A stretch of 64,000 bases of DNA from Microglena sp. YARC (GCA_022414725.1 CM039464.1:33315218-33379217), one strand, 5' to 3'; positions 1-12,225 are shown, numbered from the stretch's first letter. Made by a program: numbers and translations. The notes: generated by a model from the letters alone, not told the origin.

Positions 1-835
1 CTAGCTGAAAGGCAAACGGGACGAAGAGCATCGACAACGTTTGCGCATCATCCGACTCCGCTAAAAGCATCGGACCTGCTTCCCTGCCACCTCAGCTGTG
101 ATCGATAGTCGACCCCACTGAAAAAGCCGAACCTGCGCAATCGCAACATTTACATGACTAAAGCATATTTTTAGCGAGCATGAATTCAGTTCGGCCGAAG
201 AACAATCCTGTTAACCGCAACTGCTCCCGAAGTCAACTCGATCTGAGACTTGGAAACATCGCTAAGTTCATCCATTCAACTTTGCCGCGTGCTCTCTATA
301 GCACAATGCACAGCGACGACATGTTTCTCGATGCAGTGGGAAGAAGTTGCAGTCAAGTTGCTGATTTGAGTTTTTCGGTCAAGTTAGGGCGAGAATGCTC
401 AGCGAGATTTTTCATTCGGTCAACTTTGATGCGTACTTGCTATGGCACAATGCGGAGCGACATGTTTCTCAATGCAGTGGGAATAATTTGCAGTCAAGTT
501 TGTGACATGGGATGGATGCGATTCGGACATTTCTGGCAGGTTGGCTGACTCACCACGTCACCTCCCGTTGTGCGCAGCGACAGGTTTCTTGACGCAAGGG
601 AAAGGTCTTGCAGAGATGCAGGGGGAAAAGCTTGTAGGAAGACGAACTGTAGCGCTACCGAAATCAGGTGGATGAACTCAGGCGGGAAAAGGAGAAATCG
701 GGCAGGATGCGCGACAGGTAGAATACGCAGGAGGCGAAGGTTGCATAAGGCAGAATTCGCAGGAGGCCGATCAGGCAGAAGTTGAAGCAGGAGGGATTAA
801 AAGCGGGAATTGGCTGAGCGGGAATTGGCTTGCTA
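1..835 (+). mobile_element. Dispersed element, copy A (left-truncated by window)
   Basis: This segment is closely similar to 22998-24062 (reverse orientation) and 35785-36357 (same orientation). Shared landmarks are the start near gactccgctaaaagcatcgg, the middle ORF beginning at the SVRPKNNP codons, and the end with repeated gcgggaattggct units. It has no transposase-like domain that I recognise, so it is probably non-autonomous. In this copy the right end runs into AT-rich sequence near 830. The left terminus lies outside the window or is truncated. Confidence 0.75.
180..548 (+). CDS. Conserved hypothetical ORF inside dispersed element (copy A)
   Basis: A 122-codon ORF whose protein is nearly the same as ORFs in the two other copies of the element (23530-23898 minus, 35913-36245 plus). 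It carries an internal duplication of a TMxSDxFLxAVGR-CSQV motif. I recognise no known domain. Conservation may simply reflect recent copying of the element, so it need not be a functional gene. Confidence 0.3.
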   Translation: MNSVRPKNNPVNRNCSRSQLDLRLGNIAKFIHSTLPRALYSTMHSDDMFLDAVGRSCSQVADLSFSVKLGRECSARFFIRSTLMRTCYGTMRSDMFLNAVGIICSQVCDMGWMRFGHFWQVG

Positions 836-1114
836 TAATTAATTATAATTACGGTATAAATACTACAATTAATTTGTAATACTAAATACCAGGCTATATA
901 CTTTTTATTTTTTACTTTTTTTTAATAATATTAATTTTATATTAATTGTTTATAACACGAGGGATGTACATGGGTGGAGGTCTCATTGCAGAGCCTACAC
1001 TGAAAATAACTGCCGAGCAGGGTCATTACGGGGATTTGTTTGAATTAAATGGGTGATTATCAGGTCTGCCTGATAGAGGGGTGGCAACCTAGATAGAGGA
1101 GTGGTAAAGAAGAG

Positions 1115-1272
1115 TAGGGACCGGCATATCATATGATGTTGACCAAAGGCGAGTATGATATCATATGATATCATACAAATTGCATCATATGATATGTATC
1201 AGTATACAAAATGGTAACTTTCATATGGTGACATGATTTCATATGATCTCATACAAATTGCATCATATACTA
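1115..1272 (+). mobile_element. MITE-like element, copy 1 (right end degraded)
   Basis: Starts with taggga-ccggca and contains the family signature gatgttgaccaaaggcgag followed by the palindrome atatgatatcatat. Two better copies lie at 21495-21678 and 58223-58389. The matching right terminus is not clear here, so the end is approximate. Confidence 0.6.
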
Positions 1273-1375
1273 TGTACATAAATGGTACCCCCTCCCCCCC
1301 CCCCCCCCCCACACACACACAGGCCAGGGCGCATGCAGTAGGTACGCACCCACCCCTCACCCCCAACCACACCGT

Positions 1376-2210
1376 GTCCTCATCCTCCATTCAAGTTAAA
1401 CAGGAAAATGTAAGTGTGAACAATGATTTCCTCCCCCCCCCTTTTTATTTTTTTAACCACCTGCACTGGCTGTATGTCTCGGACTTGAACTTGGTTACAT
1501 AGCCTCGGCCGGAAATTGGGCTGCTCGCCATTTTCGGCAGTAAAAATAATTGTTTTCCCTTTTATACTTACTTTATTACCCATCCTTTTTTTACCCACCT
1601 GCACCTCATCCTCCATTTAAATTTACAAGGAAGATGTAAACATGAACAGACATGAACAATGTTTTCCTTTTCCCCCATTTTATTTATTTTATCACCCATT
1701 ATGTTTTTACACACCTGCACTGGCTGTATGTCTCGGACTTGAACTTGGTTACATAGACTCAGCGGGAAATTTGGCTGCTCGCCATTTTCGGCAGTAAAAA
1801 TAAATTTACCAGGAAAATGCAAACGTGAACAATGATATCCTTTCCCCCATTTTTATTTATTTTATTACCCATTATGTTTTTACACACCTGCACAATTTCA
1901 TTTCATTTTTTAACCCCCCAAACAAACACACACACTGTGTCCTCATCCTCCATTTAAATTTACCAGGAAAATGTAAACATGAACAATGTTTCCTTTTTTC
2001 CCTTCTATACTTATTTTATTACCCATTCTATTTTTACCCACCTGCACCTCATCCTCCATTTAAATTTGACAGGAAAATGTGAACGTGAAGTGACGTGAAC
2101 ACTGATTTCCTTCCCCGCCCCCTTTTCTATTTTTTTATTACCCATTGTTTTTTTATTACCCAGTTGTTTTATTATTATTATTATTGTTATTATTTTATTT
2201 TTTATTTGTT
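1376..2210. repeat. Tandem repeat block, partly exon-edge derived
   Basis: About three degenerate units, each with ctgtatgtctcggacttgaa, an accaggaaaatg-aac segment and a ttattttattacccat segment. The ctgtatgtct portion matches the 3' edge of the putative minus-strand exon at 2218-2462 together with its donor. A related copy of the gaacttggttacatag part lies at 19480-19560. No independent gene is seen. Confidence 0.6.
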
Positions 2211-2217
2211 TACCCAC

Positions 2218-2462
2218 CTGCACCGGCTGTATGTCTTGGAAGAAGCTTCCACTGGACACAGCATCTCTCAGCCGCCCAGCTGTACTGCACTCCTTGAACT
2301 GCCAGATCGCGTTGCAAGGCAGTGTGAGCTCTTGCAGCGCTCCTTGTACATCAAGACCACCGTGGCCAGTTGCCTTGCCAGGCATGTAGCAGCGGACCTT
2401 TGCTGACAAGCGTGTTTTAAAGTTATGGGTGCTGTAGTAAACCACCAGGCTCCTCTGGCTGC
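2218..2462 (-). CDS. Putative exon of unknown identity
   Basis: A 245-nt open segment on the minus strand bounded by ctgcag| and |gtgggt. In phase 1 it reads ...LVVYYSTHNFKTRLSAK... through DVQGALQELTLP to DIQPVQ without a stop. Its 5' edge is copied at about 2600-2645 and 3755-3815, and its 3' edge at 1450-1500 and 1715-1755, the same edge duplication that marks the recognised exons of the Pol theta gene. By position it could belong to the 3' half of that gene (exonuclease-like or polymerase region), but no motif confirms this. Confidence 0.3.
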
Positions 2463-2639
2463 CTGCAGTGAAGTTAAGTTTTTTGTGTGTGGAAGGTGTT
2501 GTGTGTGTGCTTGAGGAATACCGTCACCCATTTGGCCAGTAGTCCTGCCAGGCCTGTAAGCAGCACACCCTTGGGTGACAGTGAGTTATTGCAGTGTGTT
2601 TCTCTGGGGGTGCTGTAGGTAAACCACCAGGCTCATCTA

Positions 2640-3110
2640 GCTGCCTGGGGCGGAGTGAGGTTTTGGTTTGTTTTTGGTTCGTGGCCTGTGGTGTGGTTGT
2701 GATGTGCCATGTGTGTGGGCATGGTTAGTTTGTTGGGGGAGAGGGGGCTGGAGGAGGTGTGTGTGTGTGTGTGCATGTGAGTGTATGATCGGTGAATGGG
2801 AGGCGGGGAGGTGTTGTGTGTGGTGCACTGCTGTGTGACGTGTGTGTTGTTGGGGTGGGTGCGGGGGTGTATGTAGTGTGCATGTGTGCATGGTTGGGCT
2901 GTGGGTTGTGCCCCGTTGTGGGGGTGTGTGGGGGGGAGGGGGTTGTGTGTTGGTGCTGTGGGTGCGACTGTGTAGGTGATTGGGTCGGAGTTGGTTTTGG
3001 GGGGCATGTTTGTGTGTTGCGTTGTGAGGTGTATGTGGTGTGTGAGGGGGGCAGTGGGGAGGGCAAGGGTTATGAATAGACTCAAATTTCTGAATCAATC
3101 CGCAAACAGA
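2640..3110. repeat. GT/GGGT-rich low-complexity tract
   Basis: Mostly gtgtg and gggtg strings on the plus strand. The long ORFs on both strands are made of Cys/Val/Gly or Thr/His/Pro repeats. No gene signal is seen. Confidence 0.7.
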
Positions 3111-3179
3111 GGGCCATGGAGAGAAAATCCCTACATCTCGTAAACACCTGTCCCCACCCCACCCCACCCCAAATACCCT

Positions 3180-3412
3180 CCCCAACCCCCCTTCCCCCCC
3201 CCACACAACCCCAGCTCCCTTGTGCACCCACCTGCATAAGGAATGTTGCGCCACCCACCTCCCCTCCACACAACACCAGCTCCCTTGTGCACCCACCTGC
3301 ATAAGGAATGTTGCGCCACCCACCTCCCCTCCACACAACACCAGCTCCCTTGTGCACCCACCTGCATAAGGAATGTTGCGCCACCCACCTCCCCTCCACA
3401 CCACAACTGTCC
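3180..3412. repeat. 65-bp tandem repeat, about 3 units
   Basis: The motif gaatgttgcgccacccacct recurs at 3242, 3307 and 3372, a 65-bp period. On the minus strand each unit contains cttatgcag|gtgggtgc, a donor-like junction, so this may be another exon-edge array, although the parent exon is not identified. Confidence 0.6.
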
Positions 3413-3479
3413 CCAAGGGGGGTTACTCATATTTATAAGGCTCACGTTGCACTGCTCACCGTGTATTGTTCTGCCTATT

Positions 3480-3640
3480 CAAATGTATGTTTGTTACAGT
3501 GCAGGGGTAGCTAGGCTAGGCTACAGGTTTGTTACAGTGCAGGGGTAGCTAGGCTAGGCTACAGGTTTGTTACAGTGCAGGGGTTGCTAGGCTACAGGTT
3601 TGTTACAGTGCAGGGGTAGCCTACTAGGCTAAAGGGATCT
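3480..3640. repeat. Short tandem repeat of the gcaggggtagctaggct family
   Basis: About four copies of gtttgttacagtgcaggggt followed by agctaggctaggctaca. The gcaggggtag core is also found in the dispersed family at 42435, 45458 and 46215. Confidence 0.6.
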
Positions 3641-4910
3641 GCCCTTCCTCTCATAATCAAAAGCATTTATATTTCAAGGGGGGTTCCTGGGTTCCTTAAT
3701 TTCACGTCCGTGAGTGACTGCACAAACACGGATGTAACAATTTCAATTTCAAGGGGGGCTCCTGGGTGCTGTATTTAAACCACCAGGCTCCTCTAGGCTA
3801 CCTGCAGTGGAGTGAGTTTTGTTTTGGTGTGGTGTGGTTGGAGGGTGTGTTTGTGCATGTGTGTGCATAGTTGGGTTGTGGGGATGTGTGTGTATGTTGC
3901 ATCTGAGTGCATGTTGGGTCCTGTGGGGGGAGGGTGTGTGGCTGCATGTGTGCAATTTGCATGTGTGTGTGCATAGTTGGGTTGCGGGGCGAGGCGTGTT
4001 GGTGCATGCGTGCATTTCCTATTTCAATGGGGACTCCTACCTGTGCCTGCTTGCCCCACGTCTCTAGTGCTTGGGGATGGTGTGTGTGCATGTGTGTGCA
4101 TTTATATTTTCAAGCCAAATGGATGGTGAATGGAGCTGATGGAAGCTGCCATGTGTAGCTCCTAAAAAGAAAACAGTGACAGTGACAGTAGACAATGGAC
4201 AATTAACAGTAGACAACGGACAACAGACACAATCAACGTTGGACGCTAGGGGCACCAGGTACTTCCCAAGGGCGCGCTTTTGCGCGCTGCCTTTTTGAGC
4301 CCCACTGCGCGTTTCTCGCGCAGTTTTTTGCACCCCCTCTGAGGTGCAGCAAGCATTTTTTGCGCTTTTTGCACGACAAAGCGCCAGTTTTGTTTTTCAA
4401 GTGCGCTTAAGCGCTGGGCCCATTGGTTCTATGGAAGTACCCTGCTGGCACCATATGGACTCCTACCACTGTGTCTGCTTGCCCCAGTCTCTAGTGCTTG
4501 GGGATGGACCGGGGGCGGGGTCCAACAACAAGGGTCGTGAGGGATCACCTCTGTGAGGATGCCATAGCATAGACGGAGCAAGGCTGACGCGCAAGGGTGC
4601 AGTGCAAGCAGTTGTTGGCCAGCTAACTGCCTTTGGCCCAGCACCAGAGCTGCCAGCATCAGCGCTGCTGTGCCTTTGCCAGAAAAGGGGAAAGTGTATG
4701 CACCCTTTCAGTCCACGCATCAGCGCCTGTGCCTTTGCCAGCACCAGTGCCAGCACACGCCTTCGCCTTGCCAGCCTTTGCAGGCACACCAGTGCCGTTC
4801 CAGTTCCTGTGCCAGAGCCCTGCGCCCAGCCTCAGTGCCTGTGCCTTTGCCAGCACCCAGTGCCGAGCATCAGCAACAAAATTGCCTGCCTTTGCCTTTG
4901 CCAGCCCCAG

Positions 4911-5663
4911 TCAGCACAGTGCCTGTTCCAGTTTCCCTGTGCCAGCGCCTGCGCCAGCCTCAGTGCCTGTTCCAGTACTTGTTCCAGCCTTAGAGGTACT
5001 TGTACCAGCGTCAGCGCCAGTGCCAGTGCGGATAGCTTGGCCCTGTTGTACCACTGGCTGGTCGTCACCACTTGGGGTGTCAGGTACCAACCCTACAGGT
5101 ACGCTGCACAGCACTGCCATCCCCTTCAAGGTTTCGGAGCCACTGCCCCTCATGCAGCCCATTAGATGCTGCTGCAGGTGCACCCCATGGGTTTCGGGGC
5201 CATCGCCCCTCATGCTGCCCATGAGATGCTGCTGCAGGGTGGGCACCCCATGGGTGGTGCACATAACTGTCATCTCTATACTCGCAAGGGAAAGCGGGGC
5301 CTCAGCTGGGTCGCTGTCTTGGGCTAAGCCCTCCCCTGCCTGGGGACCATATAAGCTGCCACGGACCTGCAGCTTCTGGTTAGCTCCTACAGGGTAGACA
5401 AGACGCCCTCCCAAGGCAAGGCAGCGGCTTGTTTTGGGGGGTCCACTGTCTTTTGCCACAAGGCCCATCAGCAGGTTTGTGGTTGGCGCTGTGTTTAGGT
5501 CCCATGCTCTTTTGCCACAGGGCCCATCAGCAGGTTTGTGGTTGGCGGGTCTCATGGAGCGATCCAAGGTGTGCTGTCCGCTTACTCCAGGCTGGCAACT
5601 CAAAGGAAGTGCGGGCTCCTCACGGACACACTTACTGCCTACAGCTTGTACTTGCCCTATCAC
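4911..5663 (-). CDS. Putative exon, low-complexity linker-like
   Basis: The minus strand is open for about 750 nt from an acceptor (caccaccag|gtgataggg) near 5663. The translation starts VIGQVQAVGSKCVREEPAL and becomes Gly/Thr/Ala-rich at its end. It has two internal duplications (GLVAK-type at 5455-5540, LQQHLMG-type at 5140-5240). I recognise no domain. It could be linker sequence of the Pol theta gene or an unrelated exon. The donor was not located. Confidence 0.25.
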   Translation of the reverse strand: MIGQVQAVGSKCVREEPALPLSCQPGVSGQHTLDRSMRPANHKPADGPCGKRAWDLNTAPTTNLLMGLVAKDSGPPKTSRCLALGGRLVYPVGANQKLQVRGSLYGPQAGEGLAQDSDPAEAPLSLASIEMTVMCTTHGVPTLQQHLMGSMRGDGPETHGVHLQQHLMGCMRGSGSETLKGMAVLCSVPVGLVPDTPSGDDQPVVQQGQAIRTGTGADAGTSTSKAGTSTGTGTEAGAGAGTGKLEQALC

Positions 5664-5669
5664 CTGGTG

Positions 5670-5885
5670 GTGGTGTGTGGTGGTGGTGTTGGTGTGTGTG
5701 GGGGGGGGTGTGTTGGGGGTAGTGGTGGGTGGGGTGGGGGTGGTTGGTTGGTTGTGTTGTTGGTAGTGGTTGATTGTTGGGTGATGGTTGGTAGTGGTGG
5801 TGGTGATGGGGTGTGGTGGGGGCAATGGGGGGGTTGGTTGGTGGTTGGTGGTAGTGGTTGGTAGGTGGTGGTTGGTGGTGGCACA
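5670..5885. repeat. GGT/GGTT low-complexity tract
   Basis: Simple ggtggttggt-type sequence on the plus strand. It forms a C-rich tract just upstream of the putative acceptor at 5663 on the minus strand. Confidence 0.7.
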
Positions 5886-5924
5886 GCAAGATGATTACAA
5901 CCGGGGTGGGTAGGAAATATTTAA

Positions 5925-6190
5925 TGGCTATCACCTGTGAATCTGGGCAGAGCTACTGAGCAGCTGGGCAACCACTTGGGTCAGGGCCCATGACCTAGCA
6001 TGGCATGAAAGTGCGTGCAAACACTGTTTGCCGGCATGCTGGCTGCTGGTGGTGGGGGCACAGCATGGATGATTAACAAGGTGGGTAAAGAACCATTTAA
6101 TGGCTATTACCTGTTGGGTCTGGCAGAGCTACTGAGCAGCTGGCAACCACTTGGACAGGCCATGACCTAGACATGGATGAAAGTGCGGGC
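5925..6190. repeat. Duplicated segment of about 150 bp (possible exon edge)
   Basis: taatggctat-acctg, gagctactgagcagctgg and ccatgacctag occur at 5920-6010 and again at 6099-6175. On the minus strand the second copy ends in acccaacag|gtaata, a donor. This resembles the exon-edge duplications of the main genes, but the associated exon (about 6111-6500, minus) was not identified. Confidence 0.45.
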
Positions 6191-6754
6191 AACGCTGCTT
6201 TGCCGGCTGGCTGGCTGGAGACCTCTGAGCGGAAGGTGGAACAACAAACCAGCTGAGGCATGCCTCCTCTTCCAGCCGAAAGGCACCAGGGTACTTGGGA
6301 GGCGGGGCACCTGGCTGCAAGGGGGCACCAGGGTGCAAGGGGGCACCAGGGGTGCATGGGCGGCGGCTTTGTGAAGGTCTGTTTTGCAGCGGCAGCTTGA
6401 ATGACTCGTACATCTTGACCAAAGTCCCTGATGCAGAGGACAGTTCCTGCGTTTGGCTTGCAGCCACTCCAGGGTGGTGTGTAGCCACAGCCCGTCCAGG
6501 TGTAAGACAGAAGAGGTTGAAGCCCTAGTAAAGTAAAGCGTCAAAGTAGGGTACAGAGTCAAAATGAAGCAAGAGAACGGTGAAGAAGGGGAAAAGGTGA
6601 AAAAATACGGGTGGAAGCAAAAATAGTACCTTTTTAGATCATCCTAGTACTTTTTAGATCATCCTAGTACTTTTTAGATCATCCTAGTATGCATGCGTGT
6701 AAGAATGTATAGTATGTCATGTATGTATGTAGTATGTATGTATGTATGTATGTA

Positions 6755-6815
6755 TGTATGTACTAGTACATTGCCCGTGTGGCCGAGGCCACCCACCACC
6801 CCTCCTACCCATACA
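6755..6815. mobile_element. Terminal fragment of the (TA)n-flanked element family
   Basis: tactagtac-ttgcccgtgtggcc at a (tatg)n microsatellite closely resembles the end of copy B (24620-24668) and of copy C (35722-35752). Only the terminus is visible here. Confidence 0.45.
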
Positions 6816-7244
6816 AACCTGCATAAGGGCAATTTAGGCCCATTCTTTCTTCACAAAACCTGATGAACATTTGTATATACATGAAATCTCCGGTGTGAGC
6901 ATGAACATCTTGTGAATTTTAGCACAAATAGTACCTTTTTAGATCATCCTAGTGTGCATGCGTGTAAGAATGTATGTATGCATGTATGTTGGTACAGTCC
7001 AGGGGTAGACCAATTAGTCTAGAGGGAACTGAAGAAAATTAGGACCTAGCCGTTTTTTATTTTTAGTTGGAAAGGTAGGAGGTGGTCTCCCCGACAAAAT
7101 CTAGCGACATCAAGATTCAGTTGGAATGGTGTTGCTATAAACAATAGGGTAGCGATTTGAGTGGTAACATTTGAGTGTAACACAGTACACATTTTACTTT
7201 TTTAAGTTTGGAAGTTGTTTGTGTTTGCTTACTTTTCAGTTGAA

Positions 7245-7430
7245 TACAAGATGAAGCACCCGAATTTGAATATAAGATGAAACACACAAATTTGAATATA
7301 ATGGTGAAATTTACAAATTGAATATAAGATAAACACATAAATTTGAATATTAAGGTAAATACACAAATTTGAATATAAGTGATGAAACACACAAATTTGA
7401 ATATAAGATGAAATACACAAAAGAAAAATA
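7245..7430. repeat. AT-rich minisatellite of about 25 bp
   Basis: Seven or so copies of acacaaatttgaatataag with variable spacers. The ORFs across it are repeat artefacts. Confidence 0.7.
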
Positions 7431-7464
7431 GACACCTGTGCTCTCACCTAGCCAGGGCACATGC

Positions 7465-7720
7465 TGTAGGACACCCCCCCCCCCACACACACTCACCACC
7501 GACCCACACAAACAGCCAGCCCCCCCCCCCCCCCCCCCTTTCCCCCCCCCCCCCCCCCCCCACCCTCCACACGCCACCAACTCACATAGCCAGAGGCACA
7601 TGCACTCAGCATCACCATCACACACACACCACACACCAAACACTACTACCCCCCACCCAACCCCCCAACCCACACACCACACAGACCACCAACTCACCTA
7701 GCCAGGGCACATGCTGCAGT
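7465..7720. repeat. Poly-C and CA-rich tract
   Basis: Long C homopolymers (7470-7562) followed by cacaccac sequence. Nothing coding is seen. Confidence 0.75.
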
Positions 7721-8329
7721 AGCTCAATGCCTTGCAGTGAGTGAGCATGTGTGCATTGTTCGCTTGATCCATGCCTGCAGGGACTTGGAGTGCATAGCCG
7801 CAAGGCGCGTCCTGCATGTATGTATGTGTTGTTACAGTATAGGGTAGTTGGTTGTGTTGTTTTGTTTTGGTTGGTGGTTGGTTGGTTGGTTGGTTGGGGG
7901 CTGTTGTAGTAGGTGGGTGGTGTGGTGAAGGAACTGTTACTTGGTCAGAAACGAAAGGTAGTTCCTGCAGCGGAGGTGCATGGGCATCTCTATGTATGCG
8001 GTATGCGTGTAGTATGTATGCATGTATGTTTGTTTGTAGTATGTCTGTATGTAGTATGTATGTATAGTATGCATGATATATTTGTATGTTTGTACTATGT
8101 GTAATGCATCATGTATGTATTATGTATTATGCAGCATGCTATGTATATGTGAACATGGCTGTGTGATAAAGAATCGGAGGCGGAGACGGTGCAGAGAATA
8201 CGCAGAACCGAATGCATAGATTTTTTGCTACACGAGAAATCGAACGTTGATACATTTATACTTACAGTCACATTATGGCCCATCACGTTCAAACCACTGT
8301 GTTACCGCCATTGCATAACCCACTGGCGA

Positions 8330-9065
8330 TGCGTGACCTGCATGTTACCTCGCCATCTGTACTGCAGGTGAGCATTCCATTGGTCGCAGTGGATAAACAC
8401 ACAATCACCCCACACAACAACCACCAACTCTCCAAAACCCAACACCACCCACCCCACCCACCCACCTACCGCATTGGGTAGTGAGCATCCATCTGCTCAG
8501 GGAACAGAGATAAACACCCCAGCAACCAGACGCACCAAGCCAAACAACACTCAACACCACCACCCATCCACTACCGACCACACCAGCCACATACCAAACA
8601 CAACAAACGCCAACGTAAACCCCACAACACCACCCACCACTCAACACCACCACCCATCACTACCACCAAAACACCACCACTACCAAACCCCACCCAAACT
8701 AACCCCACCAACCACCACCAGCCAGTACCTGCGATTCGAGCTAGCATTCCATCTTTGGACGTGAAACCAACAAGCACCCATCACCAGCCATCCACCACCC
8801 AAACAACACCCACCAACACCCACCAACACCAATCAACAGCCAACACCCCCAACACCACACCCACCCACTAATCACCAACACCTATCCCACCCAACAACAC
8901 ACCAACTAACCCACCAACTACCACCAAACAACACCCACCCCACTACCCACACAAACACAACCCACCACCCCACCCCGCCACACCACCAACACCACCCAAC
9001 ACCACCATCTAACCCCACCAAACTACCACCAACACCAACCACCATCGCAACCACCCCGCCTAGAC
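8330..9065. repeat. CCACCAACA-rich tract with exon-edge-like fragments
   Basis: Low-complexity accacc/aacacc sequence. Embedded fragments resembling gagcattccatctgcatg (about 8370, 8483, 8740) match 9085-9110, suggesting repeated copies of one exon end on the minus strand. The exon itself (about 9070-9235) contains a stop in the frame I tried, so it is not called. Confidence 0.5.
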
Positions 9066-9239
9066 CTGCATGCGGATTAGAGCATTCCATCTGCATGTAG
9101 TGGAACGCGAACCGAAGACAGCAGCAGCACGTATCGACGCTTAGGGTGAACATCCGAGGGGAGCATTACTGGTGAGAGAGCCAAACAGGAGCGGGTCAAC
9201 TACCGGCTGCAATGCATGGGGCCTGACCTGCATTTGTTG

Positions 9240-9440
9240 TTCGTTGTGTTGTTTGTGGGTTTTTGTGAGGTTGTTGTTGTTGGTTGTTGGTGGTTGTTGT
9301 TGTTGTTGTTGGTTGGTTGTTGTGTGGTTGTTTTGGTTGGTTGTTGTGTGTCGGTTGGTTGTTGGTTTGTGGTGTGTGTGTGTGTGTGTGTTGTGTGTGT
9401 GTGTGGTGTGTGTGTGTTGTCGTTGTGTTGGTGGGGCACA
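9240..9440. repeat. GTT/GTGT microsatellite tract
   Basis: gttgttgttg and gtgtgtgtgt runs. The ORFs in all frames here are compositional artefacts. Confidence 0.8.
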
Positions 9441-9479
9441 AACCCAGCAGCACTGAGGATTCAGTTTGAATGGTGTTGC

Positions 9480-11095
9480 CACTCCTACACAGGAAAAACT
9501 GACCAACAACAGACAAAAACAGACCAACAACTGACCACAACAGAATACAAACATACCTACACAGACAAACAACTGACCTAAACAAAACAAAACTGACCAA
9601 AACAGAAAACGAACATACCAAAACAGACCAACAATGGCCAAAACATTGACCGAACACGATATCAAAACCGACCAAGCAGCCACGAAAAAAAATGGACCCA
9701 TAACAGAAATAACTAACTGACTGAAACAGACAACAAAAAAACAGATCAAACTGATGGAAACAGAAATAAAACAGACCAAAACAAACCAACAACTGACAGA
9801 CACTCAACGAAACCGAACTAAACAGACCAACAGCTTGCCAAATCAGACAAAAAAGACCGAATACAGACAAAAAGTGACCAAAGCAGAAAAAGAAATCTGA
9901 CCAAAACAGTAAACAAACTGGCATCTATCTTGCACAACCTCGCTGTCTCTTATGTACTGCAGCGGCCGCTGCCTTCCTTCTTTCTGCTCAACTGTTGACC
10001 TGACTGAAAACAAGACATAAAAACAGAGTCAAAAACCTGACTGAAACAGAAACAGATACAGGCCCAACAAGTGACCCAAACAGACCAACAAACACCCTAA
10101 AGCAGGACCAGACAACGACAACAACTGACTAAACAACCAACAACTGACCAACAACACTGACTGAAACAGACCACACAAAACTGACTGAAACAGGACCAAC
10201 AACGACTGAAACAGACAACAACTGACTGAACAGACAACCAAACTGACCGAAACAGACCAACAACTGACTGAAACAGACCAACAACTGACTGAAACAGACC
10301 AACAACTGACTGAAACAGACCAACAACTGACTGAAACAGACCAACAACTGACTGAAACAGACCAACAACTGACTGAAACAGACCACAACTGACTGAAACA
10401 GACCCAACAAACTGAGGAAGGCTGAAACAGACCAAAACTGAGACCAAACTGACAGACCCCACAACCAACCAACAGACAACTAACCGAAACAGACCAACAG
10501 CTGACTAGAAACAGACAAACAACAGACCAATCAACTGACCTAAACAGACCAACTGACTGAAACAGAGATAGACTTGAAACAGACCAACAATCTGAAACTG
10601 AACAGACCACAATGACGGGAACAGACGCACCCCCCTTTCTTAACTCGCCTAATACTGAAAAAACAGACCAACAACCGACTGACAGGACACAACACTGACT
10701 GAAACAGACACAACAACAGAAACCAACACTGACCTTCCGCTGATGAAACAGAATCAACACTGAAAACTCTCAACCAGACCCAACATTGACTGAAACAGAC
10801 CAACAACTGACTGAAACAGACCCAACAACTGACTGAAAAACAGACTAACGACTGAAACAGACCAAAACAACTGACTGACACGACAACGGACTGAAACAGA
10901 CAACAACTGACAACCGACTGAAACAGACCAACAACTTGACTGAAACAGACCAACAACGGACTGAAACAGACCAACCTGACTGAAACAAGACAACCACTCG
11001 ACTGAAACAGAACAACAACTGACCTAAAACAGACCAACAAACTGACTGAAACAGACGCAACAACGACCTAAAATAGACCAACAAACTTGACCTGC
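9480..11095. repeat. 21-bp minisatellite array (actgaaacagaccaacaactg)
   Basis: A long array of diverged units. The region 10240-10390 has near-perfect 21-bp periodicity; the flanks are indel-rich versions. The unit is a multiple of three, so reading frames stay open (LLVCFSQ-type peptides on the minus strand), but these are not genes. Confidence 0.85.
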
Positions 11096-11159
11096 ATTCG
11101 ATGGCGGTAAGCTGCCTCTTGGAGGTGGGGAAGAGCACTGGTGCACGAGGAGTTTGAGC

Positions 11160-11400
11160 ATAACCTGGTGGGGTTGGTTGGTGGTGGTTGGTGGTAGCGT
11201 TGGGGGGTTATTGGTGATGTTGGGGGTGTTGGGGGTTGGTGTAGGTGGTTGGTGGTGGGGGTTGGTTGGTGGTGTTGGTGGTGTTGGTTGGTTGTTGTTG
11301 GTTGTTGGTTGGTTGGTTGGTTGTTGTTGGTTGTTGGCTAGTTAGTGGTTGGTTGGTTGGTGGTGGTTGGTGATGGCGGATGGTGTTGGTTGGTCCGTGT
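11160..11400. repeat. GGTT-rich tract
   Basis: ggttggtggttggt-type simple sequence; no coding signal. Confidence 0.75.
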
Positions 11401-11699
11401 GGGCACTGCATGATGAGACAAAGGTGGGTAGGAACCTTCAGTAGAGGTGAGCAGCAGAATATGTAATATCATACTGCTTTATGCAGTTGTGGTGGTTGGA
11501 TGCTATGGTTGCATTGGGTGGTGGTTGGTGGGGGGGCACTGCAATGATGAGACTAAAGGTGGGTAGGAACCTTCAGTGGAGTGAGCAGCCTCCTGGAGGT
11601 CATAAAGGTTTATGCCATTATGTCACGTTATATATAAAACGGACAAATGGGTAACACTGGGGGTTCCCGCCCCCCAGTAGGGGGGGCTCCGCCAAAAAT

Positions 11700-12200
11700 A
11701 ATTTGTTTGTTGTTGTTGTTGTTGTTGCTGTTGTTGTTGTTGTTGCTGTTGTTGTTGTTGTTATTGTTGTTGTTGTTGTTGTTGTTGCTCTTGTTGTTGT
11801 TGTTCTTCTTGTTGTTGCTGTTGCCTGTTTGTTGCTGTTGTTGTTGCTGTTGTTGTTGCTGTTGTGTTGTTGTTGTTGTTGTTGTTTTTGTTGCTTGTTT
11901 TGTTATTGTTGTTGTTGTTGTTGTTGTTGTGTGCAAGTTGTTGCTGTTGTTGCTGTTGCTGTTTTTTGTTTTGTGTGCACTTACTTAATAACTATACAAC
12001 ACAAAATCAGTGTCATATGATACGAAAATAACTTTGCTGCTGCTGCTAGTTGCTGGTTGTTGTTTGTTGTTGTTGTTGTTGCTGTTGTTGTTTTTATTGT
12101 TGTTGTTGGTATGTGATATTGAGTGGAGATGGCTTCGCTGTCTGCTGCTGTTGTTATTTTAATTGTTGTGTTTGCTGCTGCTCTTGTTGTTTTTTATTAG
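11700..12200. repeat. TTG trinucleotide array
   Basis: Interrupted (ttg)n with tgc and ttt variants. On the minus strand it reads as Gln/Asn tracts. No gene context supports translation. Confidence 0.8.
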
Positions 12201-12225
12201 TCTGACGCTCGAGGCACCTGTGTCA

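Noticed and set aside
9068..9236. Possible minus-strand exon with repeated edge copies at 8370-8760
   Set aside because: The most plausible frame has a stop (taa near 9143) and I could not place both splice sites; left as a repeat note.
9141..9924. ORFs of 220-243 codons on the minus strand with hydrophobic runs
   Set aside because: They arise from diverged accaacaaactga minisatellite and (gt)n sequence; apparent membrane segments are compositional.
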